Source of the DNA: JANNPJ01 sp965200525
GTDB taxonomy: Bacteria; Actinomycetota; Actinomycetes; Actinomycetales; Kineosporiaceae
DNA: 64,000 nt
Reading direction: 5' to 3'
Assembly: GCA_965200525.1 (NCBI GenBank)
Contig: OZ241368.1
Span: 2,790,001-2,854,000 of the forward strand
Positions 39,649-46,666 of the stretch are shown piece by piece. Below the pieces are notes generated by a model. That model saw only the letters and a program-made list of their open reading frames with translations, was not told the DNA's origin and ran no database searches. The stretch's first letter is position 1. Each line of letters begins with the position of its first letter. The translations under genes and the position numbers were made by a program.

Positions 39649-40692
39649 TCAGGCCGGAACGGCCGGCGTCGTCTCTCGCACGACGAGCTGCACCGGCAGC
39701 ATCAGCGGCGCCGGCGGGTGCTCGGGGTCGTCGATCAACTTCAGCAGCAGCCGGGCCGCGGCCGCCCCCAGACCGACCGTGTCCTGGCGCAGGGTGGTCA
39801 GCCGGGGCCGGATCAGGGAGGCCACCTCGACATCGTCGAAGCCGACCACCGCGACGTCGTGGCCGGGCACCAGGCCCACCTCGGCGATCGCCCGCAGGGC
39901 CCCGCAGGCCATCATGTCGCTGGCGCAGAAGATGGCGTCCGGCCGGTGCGGCCCGGACAGCAGAGCGGCCGCCGCCGCGTGCCCGCTGGCCTCGAAGAAG
40001 TCGCCGGACCGGACCAGGTCGTCGCGGTACTCCAGGCCGAGGGCCTGCAACTCCCGGCGATAACCCTCCAGCCGTTCGCGGCCCGGCGGGGTCTCCAGCC
40101 GGCCGGCGATGGTGGCGATCCGGCGCCGCCCGGTGTCGTACAGGTGCCGGACCGCGGTCCGGGCCCCGGCAACGTTGTCACTGGTCACGTAGGCCGTTCG
40201 CCAGCCCGCTTCGAGCTGCAGGTCGATGCCGACGCAGGGCACGGATGAGCGGATCAGGGCTCGGGTCTGCGGGGCGAAGCCGTCCACCCCCATCAGGATG
40301 CAGCCGTCGAGGTTGCGCAGCCGGGCCGTCTCGACGTACGACGGGGCTCGGCGGTCGCGGTCACGCTCGTGCACGCTCAGGTGCAGCAGGTGGTACCCGC
40401 CGGCCTCGGAACGGCGTTTCAGGCCGTCGAGCACCTGCTGGAACAGCGGGTGCGGGACCTGCAGGTCGCCCTGGTGGGCGGCCATGATCACGCCGAGCAT
40501 GCGGGACGGCGTCGAGGCGAACGGGGCTGCTCCCGGCCGTTGATAGCCCAGCGATCGCGCGACCGCCAGCACCCGCTCCCGCTTGACCGGGTCGACGAAA
40601 CTGGACTGGTTGAGCGCTCGCGACACCGTGGCCACCGAGACGTCGGCGGCCGCCGCGATGTCTCGAAGAGTCGGCCGGCCGGGTCGCTTCAC
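39649..40692 (-). CDS. LacI family regulator of the glucanase locus
   Basis: 347 residues. N-terminal HTH and hinge ('PTLRDIAAAADVSVATVSRA', 'RVLAVARSLGYQRPG'), then a periplasmic-binding-protein-like sensor ('MLGVIMAAHQGDLQVPHPLF', 'GRRRIATIAG', 'DAIFCASDMMACGALRAIAE', 'VAVVGFDDVEVASLIRPRLT'). It should repress the surrounding beta-1,3-glucanase genes until a glucan oligosaccharide binds. GTG 40692 is preferred because the HTH starts right after it; TTG 40704 and TTG 40695 are alternatives. It is divergent from GH64 and convergent with GH55-like. Confidence 0.92.
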   Translation of the reverse strand: MKRPGRPTLRDIAAAADVSVATVSRALNQSSFVDPVKRERVLAVARSLGYQRPGAAPFASTPSRMLGVIMAAHQGDLQVPHPLFQQVLDGLKRRSEAGGYHLLHLSVHERDRDRRAPSYVETARLRNLDGCILMGVDGFAPQTRALIRSSVPCVGIDLQLEAGWRTAYVTSDNVAGARTAVRHLYDTGRRRIATIAGRLETPPGRERLEGYRRELQALGLEYRDDLVRSGDFFEASGHAAAAALLSGPHRPDAIFCASDMMACGALRAIAEVGLVPGHDVAVVGFDDVEVASLIRPRLTTLRQDTVGLGAAAARLLLKLIDDPEHPPAPLMLPVQLVVRETTPAVPA

Positions 40693-40722
40693 CAACCTAT
40701 TCAACCAGAATGAGATTCCGAG

Positions 40723-40738
40723 TCGTGAAACACCACGA
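40723..40738. promoter_or_regulatory. Candidate LacI operator
   Basis: TCGTG-AAACAC-CACGA is a 5-bp inverted repeat in the divergent region between lacI-type gene and GH64. It fits the size of LacI-family operators and an autoregulatory position; a further GAAAC word lies at about 40800. Confidence 0.4.
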
Positions 40739-40847
40739 AAGATCCGGAGGACTCTTCCTGGAGCTGGGGCCCGAAGCGTAACGTCCGCCGCACACCCACG
40801 AAACGCCTCCGCAACGCGATGCCTTCCCCCTGAAAGGGCTCGTACCC

Positions 40848-42950
40848 ATGCGAAGCATTACTGGTTTCCGTTCCGCTGCCTATTTCCCATCCCCCACCCC
40901 ATCCCGGTCGCTCCGCCGCCGAGGCGGTGTGCTCGGAGCGGTCCTGCTGATGCTGGGCACGATGATCGTGGCCGGCCAGCAGCCGGCCTCGGCCGCCGTC
41001 GTCCAGTTGCCGTTCACCGTCACCAACAACTCGGGCCGGGCCGACGCCACCTACATCTACGTCGTCGCCCGGTCCAACGGCACCCAGGGCTACGTGGACG
41101 GCGGTGGCGCCTGGCACGCCTACCCGTTCCCGTCGTCGGTGCCGGCCGGCCAGCCGAACCCGGCCGCCCCGGACGTCTCGATCCCCGGGCCCGGCACCGG
41201 CGCCAGCAAGACCATCACCCTGCCGCCGAGCCTGGCCGGTGGCCGGATCTACCTCTCGATGGGCGCCAAGCTCCAGTTCTTCATGACGCCGAACGGCCTG
41301 GTCGAACCGGCGCCGTGGGTGTCGACCGACCCCAACGCGAACGTGCTCTACGACTGGACCGAGTTCGCCCGGGCCAGCAACGGCGGCAACGGCATCTTCA
41401 TCAACAGCACCACGGTGGACATGTTCAGCCTGCCGCTGAGCGTGCGGGTCACCAGCTCGGGCGGCGCCACCCAGACCGAGGGCATCACCGCCGGCCGGTC
41501 GACGGTGCTGAACGCGATCAACGGCCTCGGCGGTGACTGGGCCCGGCTGACCACCACCCGGGGCTCCGACGGCCTGGCCGTGCGGGCGCTGGCCCCGATC
41601 CACGGCATCGCCAACGGCGTCTTCAGCGCCACCTACCTCGACTCGTACATCGCCGCGGCCTGGACCTACTACCAGTCGCACACGCTGAGCGTCGACACCG
41701 CCTGGGGCACCTTCACCGGCACGGTGTCCGGCACCAGCATGAACGTGAAGAATGCCGGTGGCGGCACGGTCGGCACGATCCCGCGGCCGACCACCACCGA
41801 CGTGTTCGGCTGCAGCGGGGCGATCCAGCCCGGCGGCCAGCCCGACGAGGCCGGCATCCTGGCCTTCGGGGCCCGGGTCTGCGCCGGATTCCACCGGGCC
41901 ACGCTCTCGACCGCGAGCCGGGTGATGTTCGACCACCAGCCGACCGCCGACCCGTCCCAGTTCTACGGGCAGAGCGCGTCCGACCTGTACTCCAAGGTGC
42001 TCCACGCCAACTCGCTGAACGGCAAGGCCTACGGGTTCGCCTACGACGACGTGGCCGGCTTCGCCCCGACCATCGACCAGCCCGACCCGGCCTCGGCCGG
42101 CATGACCATCGCCTCCTTCGGGACGTCGACGACCACGCCTCCGCCGCCGGTCGTCGGCAATCCGATCACCGGTCCGGGCGGCAAGTGCGTGGACGTCGCC
42201 GGTGACGACGTCGGGGTCAACACCACCGCCGTCCAGCTCTGGGACTGCCAGGCCGCCGCGGCCGACCAGCACTGGTCCTGGAACGGCACGACCCTGCGGA
42301 CCCTGGGCCGATGCCTGGACGTGAGCGCGGGTGGCACGGCCAACGGCACGCTGATCCAGCTCTACGACTGCAACGGCAGCGGGGCCCAGAACTGGGTCGC
42401 CCAGACCGACGGCTCGCTGAAGAACCCGGCGTCCGGGCGGTGCCTGGACTCACCGAACGCGGCGACCGCCAACGGCACCCGGCTGGAGATCTGGGACTGC
42501 AACGGCAGCGCCGCCCAGAAGTTCTCGGTCGGAGGCGGAGGCGGAGGCACCACCACGCCGTCCGGAGCGACCCAGATCAACGGGCCGGGCGGCAAGTGCG
42601 TGGACGTCGCCGGCGACAACACCGGCGCCAACACGACGCCGGTGCAGCTCTGGGCCTGCCAGGGCGCCTCGGCCACCGATCAGCAGTGGTCCTGGAACGG
42701 CACCACGCTACGCACCCTGGGCCGCTGCCTGGACATCACCGCCGGCGCCACCGCCAACCTGTCCAAGCTGCAGCTCTACGACTGCAACGGCACCGGCGGG
42801 CAGAACTGGCAGCAGGTCGGTAACACGCTGAAGAACCCGGCCTCGGGGCGGTGCATCGACTCGCCCAGTGGGGCCACCGCCGACGGCACCCGGCTGCAGA
42901 TCTACGACTGCAACGGCAGCGGCGCGCAGTACTTCGTTAAGGCCGCCTGA
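40848..42950 (+). CDS. Secreted GH64 beta-1,3-glucanase with two CBM13 modules
   Basis: 700 residues. Long signal peptide ('GVLGAVLLMLGTMIVAGQQP', cleavage after 'ASA', about residue 48), GH64 domain to about residue 425 ('LPFTVTNNSGRADATYIYVV', 'NANVLYDWTEF', 'FGARVCAGFHRATL', 'GFAYDDVAGFAPTI'), then two ricin-type CBM13 modules (about 440-560 and 575-700), each with three QxW repeats and separated by a Gly-rich linker. GH64 enzymes release laminaripentaose from beta-1,3-glucan. With GH16 and GH55-like it makes a complete extracellular glucanase set. ATG 40848 has GAAAGGG upstream. Confidence 0.9.
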   Translation: MRSITGFRSAAYFPSPTPSRSLRRRGGVLGAVLLMLGTMIVAGQQPASAAVVQLPFTVTNNSGRADATYIYVVARSNGTQGYVDGGGAWHAYPFPSSVPAGQPNPAAPDVSIPGPGTGASKTITLPPSLAGGRIYLSMGAKLQFFMTPNGLVEPAPWVSTDPNANVLYDWTEFARASNGGNGIFINSTTVDMFSLPLSVRVTSSGGATQTEGITAGRSTVLNAINGLGGDWARLTTTRGSDGLAVRALAPIHGIANGVFSATYLDSYIAAAWTYYQSHTLSVDTAWGTFTGTVSGTSMNVKNAGGGTVGTIPRPTTTDVFGCSGAIQPGGQPDEAGILAFGARVCAGFHRATLSTASRVMFDHQPTADPSQFYGQSASDLYSKVLHANSLNGKAYGFAYDDVAGFAPTIDQPDPASAGMTIASFGTSTTTPPPPVVGNPITGPGGKCVDVAGDDVGVNTTAVQLWDCQAAAADQHWSWNGTTLRTLGRCLDVSAGGTANGTLIQLYDCNGSGAQNWVAQTDGSLKNPASGRCLDSPNAATANGTRLEIWDCNGSAAQKFSVGGGGGGTTTPSGATQINGPGGKCVDVAGDNTGANTTPVQLWACQGASATDQQWSWNGTTLRTLGRCLDITAGATANLSKLQLYDCNGTGGQNWQQVGNTLKNPASGRCIDSPSGATADGTRLQIYDCNGSGAQYFVKAA

Positions 42951-42970
42951 GCACCACCGATCCTGATCGG

Positions 42971-43011
42971 GCACCAGCCCCTGCGGCCTTACCGGCCTCA
43001 GGGGCTGGTGC
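42971..43011. terminator. Hairpin after GH64
   Basis: GCACCAGCCCCTG (42971-42983) pairs perfectly with CAGGGGCTGGTGC (42999-43011), with a smaller inner GGCC pairing. It lies between two convergent genes and overlaps the last codons of the leftward one. Confidence 0.8.
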
Positions 43012-43348
43012 GCGGTTTGCCGCCCTCGACCAACCGGGGCCGACGCCGGCCCCGGCCGGAGATCCGCCGCACCCAGGCCCGGATCCGGGTGTAATAGGCC
43101 AGCGGAAGAAGCAGGCCCAGGCTGCCCACGGTGAGCAGCAGGCGGATCAGGGCCAGGCCCCGATGATCCCGGCCGTCACCGCCGTCATTGCTCTCGACAA
43201 ATAATCTCGGGAGGGTGTGATCGTCGGCCAGCATTGCCGGCCGGCGCTGCCGCGGTGGAACCGACAGAAATTGCCGGCCCGGCGGCCCGGACCATTTCCG
43301 GTCAACGGTCTGATCGGTGGTCGAGCTGTTTCGATGTGCCTTTGTCAC
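42998..43348 (-). CDS. Small single-helix membrane protein
   Basis: About 116 residues from GTG 43348. The first 75 residues are polar and low-complexity; then comes one strong hydrophobic helix ('LALIRLLLTVGSLGLLLPLA') and a very basic tail ('RRISGRGRRRPRLVEGG'). Starts at ATG 43245 or others are equally possible. No family recognised. It converges on GH64; no functional link is visible. Confidence 0.45.
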   Translation of the reverse strand: MTKAHRNSSTTDQTVDRKWSGPPGRQFLSVPPRQRRPAMLADDHTLPRLFVESNDGGDGRDHRGLALIRLLLTVGSLGLLLPLAYYTRIRAWVRRISGRGRRRPRLVEGGKPRTSP

Positions 43349-43641
43349 GATTCGGCCCCCAGTCGCCTGCATTACTCCATAACACAGCATGACTCCTTTT
43401 CGGAGATGGTCCAGTCCGGCGGGCCAGTGATGGCCTGAACACCTGAGATCGGCGTCCTCCGACTGTTCGCGCCGTCCGAACCGTGTCCGTCCCGGCTCCG
43501 GACAGGGTGCTCCGGGCATCATCAAGCGGAGGTGAGCCGACATTTAACCCGGGCCCGGGTATCTGCGACGTTCGCCCGAACTCACTACTCAAAGGCCGCC
43601 CCGCGGTCGTGAAGTGATGTCGAGCGAGGAAAGAGGCCCCC

Positions 43642-44088
43642 GTGAGCGACCCCGTCCGGCCGTGGCCGGTTCTGGCCGAGGGCGACCGGTACCACCCGGT
43701 CGAGACCCTGCAGCACCTGCTGCGCGGGCAGGGCCTGAGCGTGGCCGTCGACGGCGTGTTCGGGGCGGGCACGGGCGCCGCGGTGTCGGCGTTCCAGCAG
43801 CGTGAGCACCTGCCCGGGGACGGCGTGGTCGGTGCCCGGACGTGGTCGGCGCTGATCGTGACGGTCGCCGCCGGCTCGACCGGGGACGCGGTCCGCGCCG
43901 TCCAGGAGGAGTTCCAGTTCCGGAACCTGTCCGGTGATCCGCGGCAGGGGGTCCAGATCGACGGTGCGTTCGGGCCCCGGACCGAGGACGCCGTGGTCGA
44001 CCTCCAGCAGGCGCTGGGCCTCGACATCGACGGGATCGTCGGCCCGATCACCTGGCGAGCGCTGATCAGCGGAATGCTTTCGTTCTGA
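43642..44088 (+). CDS. Protein with two peptidoglycan-binding (PG_binding_1) domains
   Basis: 148 residues from GTG 43642, with GAGGAAAGAGG upstream. Two tandem three-helix modules: 'TLQHLLRGQGLSVAVDGVFG' with 'GAAVSAFQQREHL' and 'GVVGARTWSAL', then 'AVRAVQEEFQFRNL' with 'QIDGAFGPRTEDAVVDLQQA' and 'IDGIVGPITWRAL'. The fold binds cell-wall peptides. There is no signal peptide and no catalytic domain, so either export is non-classical or it acts in the cytoplasm or after lysis. It stands alone. Confidence 0.85.
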   Translation: MSDPVRPWPVLAEGDRYHPVETLQHLLRGQGLSVAVDGVFGAGTGAAVSAFQQREHLPGDGVVGARTWSALIVTVAAGSTGDAVRAVQEEFQFRNLSGDPRQGVQIDGAFGPRTEDAVVDLQQALGLDIDGIVGPITWRALISGMLSF

Positions 44089-44191
44089 TCCACATCGCTG
44101 AACCGAGCCGGGCCGGGAATCGGACATGAGCGACGAAAATTCCACCCACGTGGATGCTTGATCGGACGCGCCGAGCAACCGAAGAAGCGCT

Positions 44192-46564
44192 GTGCCCTTT
44201 CCGCCGTTCATCGATCGCCCGACCGGGCGTTCCTGGCAATCCTGGCGGCACATGTTGGTCACTGCCTTCCTTTTCGTCGTCTTGTTCGCATCGGTCGCGG
44301 GTGTCACTCTCTATCTCAAACAGGTCAGCGAGCGGGCGGTTCTGGCCGAGCGTGATCTTCAGGGCGTCTCCAGCGAGCTGAACACCCAGGACGCGCTGGA
44401 GTGGCGGGCGATCAGCGGCCGGATGCTGCCGGCCGAGGTGGTCGCCCCGCTGGCCGCCTCGCGGGCCCGGATGCGGGCCCTGATCGAGCGGGCCGGTCGC
44501 GAAGGGCTCCCCGCGAGCGCGCAGGCCCGGTTGGACGCCCTGCACCAGGCCTACGGCAGCAGCGTCGACCAGGAGCTGCAGACCCTGGCCACCGGGCGGA
44601 TCACCCGACCCGACCAGTTCTCGGCCTCGGCCGTCGACCCGAACCTGGCCGCCGCCGAGCAGGCCCTGACCGGCTACGAGCAGCAGATCTCGGACAAGGC
44701 CGCTCGGGCCCGGGTGTTCAGCGATCTGGGCATCCTGCTCACCGTGGCCCTGTCGCTCATGCTCACCGTGGGCGTGCAGCGCCGGTTGCGCCTGCTGGAA
44801 CTGCGCCGGCAGAGCGACCGGCGCAGCGGCGCCCGGTACCGCACGCTGGTCGACCAGTCCGCGGACATCGCCGTGATCACCGCCCCGGACGGCACCGTGC
44901 AGTACCTCAGCCCGGCCGCCGAGAACCTGCTCGGCCCGCACCTGGTCGAGTCCGGCGCGGACCTGGCCGACTCGCTGCACCCGGCCGACCGGGAACTGCT
45001 GGCCGCCCTGCTGGCCACCACGCTCGGCTCCGACCAGCCCAGCGCCCGGCTGGAGCTGCGGGTCCAGGCGATCGGACCGGCCCTGACCAACCCGGACGAC
45101 GAACCGGACTGGCGGATCTTCGACGTCTCGGTCCAGGACATGTGCGACGACCCGGCGGTCCGTGGGGTGGTGCTCACCGGCCACGACATCACCGACCGGC
45201 AGGCCCTGCAGCGCGAGATCGAGTACCGGGCCCTGCACGACGGTCTCACCGGGCTGCCGAACCGGGCCCTGCTGGCCGACCGGCTCGACCAGGCGCTGCG
45301 GGCCGGCGAGCGGCAGAGCACCCTGGCCGGGCTGTTGCTGATCGACCTGGACCGGTTCAAGGAGATCAACGACACCCTCGGGCACGAGTACGGCGACCAG
45401 TTGCTGATCCAGGTCGGCCCCCGGCTGGCCGGGGCGTTGCGGGCGGTCGACACCGTGGCCCGGCTCGGCGGTGACGAGTTCGCCGTCCTGCTGCCGGTGG
45501 TGAGCGGGGTCGAGGCCGCGATCGAGGTGGCCAACAAGCTCCAGGAGGCCCTCGGCCGGCCGTTCCGGGTGCAGGGCGTGGATCTCGACGTCGAGGCCAG
45601 CATCGGGGTGGTGGTGGCCGGCGAGCACGGCAACGACCCGAGCACCCTGATGCAGCGGGCCGACATCGCGATGTACGCGGCCAAGCAGCGCAGCCTGGGC
45701 GTGGCCAGCTACGACGAGGGCGCCGACTCGCACACCCCGGAGCGGCTGGCCCTGCTGGGCGACCTGCGCCGGGCGCTGAGCAGCGACGAGCTGTTCCTGC
45801 TGTACCAACCGAAGATCAGCCTGCGCACCGGTGAGGTGTGCGGGGCCGAGGCCCTGATCCGGTGGCGGCACCCGGAGCGGGGCATCGTGCCGCCGGACAG
45901 CTTCATCCCGCTGGCCGAGAACACCGGCCTGATCGGCCCGCTGACCACCTACGTGCTCGACCTGGCCCTGGCCCAGGCCCGGCGCTGGGTCGACCAGGAC
46001 GCCGGGCTGCAGGTCGCGGTCAACCTCTCGGCCCGCAACCTGCTCGACGAGAAGCTCGACGAGAACGTGGCCGAGCTGCTGGCCTGGCACGGGATCGACC
46101 CGCACCTGCTCAAGCTGGAGATCACCGAGAGCGCGGTGATGACCGACCCGACCCGGGCCGCCGAGGTGCTGGAACGGCTGGCCGCGCAGGGCATCGCCAT
46201 CTCGATCGACGACTTCGGGGCCGGCTACACCAGCATCCGCCAGCTGCGCGACCTGCCGATCAGCGAGCTCAAGGTGGACCGCTCCTTCGTCACCTCGATG
46301 GAGAACGACCCCAGCAACAGCACCATCGTGCGCAGCGTGATCGAACTCGGCCACAACCTCGGCATGACCGCGGTGGCCGAGGGCATCGAGTCGCTGGAGA
46401 CGCTGAACAGCCTGACCGCCTACGCCTGCGACGTGGCTCAGGGCTACTTCCTCTCCCGCCCGCTGACCGCCGAGGACTTCGACACCTGGCGCAAGTCCTG
46501 GGCCGGGCTGCCGGGCCTGCCGGTCGTTCCCGAGCAGCGCTCTGCCGACGCCTCCACCGTCTGA
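44192..46564 (+). CDS. Membrane GGDEF-EAL c-di-GMP turnover protein
   Basis: 790 residues. Helix at about 20-42 ('MLVTAFLFVVLFASVAGVTL'), an extracytoplasmic helical domain of about 130 residues, second helix at about 178-198, a PAS domain ('YRTLVDQSADIAVITAPDG'), then GGDEF (GGDEF at 426-430, with RxxD inhibitory site R417-A-V-D) and EAL (EAL at 553-555, 'DDFGAGYTS', 'KVDRSF', 'AEGIE'). Both activities look possible, with product inhibition of the cyclase. GTG 44192 with GAAGAAG upstream. It converges on another GGDEF-EAL gene, so two of these sensors are neighbours. Confidence 0.9.
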   Translation: MPFPPFIDRPTGRSWQSWRHMLVTAFLFVVLFASVAGVTLYLKQVSERAVLAERDLQGVSSELNTQDALEWRAISGRMLPAEVVAPLAASRARMRALIERAGREGLPASAQARLDALHQAYGSSVDQELQTLATGRITRPDQFSASAVDPNLAAAEQALTGYEQQISDKAARARVFSDLGILLTVALSLMLTVGVQRRLRLLELRRQSDRRSGARYRTLVDQSADIAVITAPDGTVQYLSPAAENLLGPHLVESGADLADSLHPADRELLAALLATTLGSDQPSARLELRVQAIGPALTNPDDEPDWRIFDVSVQDMCDDPAVRGVVLTGHDITDRQALQREIEYRALHDGLTGLPNRALLADRLDQALRAGERQSTLAGLLLIDLDRFKEINDTLGHEYGDQLLIQVGPRLAGALRAVDTVARLGGDEFAVLLPVVSGVEAAIEVANKLQEALGRPFRVQGVDLDVEASIGVVVAGEHGNDPSTLMQRADIAMYAAKQRSLGVASYDEGADSHTPERLALLGDLRRALSSDELFLLYQPKISLRTGEVCGAEALIRWRHPERGIVPPDSFIPLAENTGLIGPLTTYVLDLALAQARRWVDQDAGLQVAVNLSARNLLDEKLDENVAELLAWHGIDPHLLKLEITESAVMTDPTRAAEVLERLAAQGIAISIDDFGAGYTSIRQLRDLPISELKVDRSFVTSMENDPSNSTIVRSVIELGHNLGMTAVAEGIESLETLNSLTAYACDVAQGYFLSRPLTAEDFDTWRKSWAGLPGLPVVPEQRSADASTV

Positions 46565-46666
46565 GCCGGCCCACCCCGCACCAAGATCGGCCTTCCGGCC
46601 CACCGAACTGTCCGGCCGAGCACGCTCTCGCGGGCCACGACGACGATCAGGCGAAGCGCAGGCCGG

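Noticed and set aside
44066..46603. 845-residue open frame on the minus strand
   Set aside because: Antisense shadow of a well-supported GGDEF-EAL gene.
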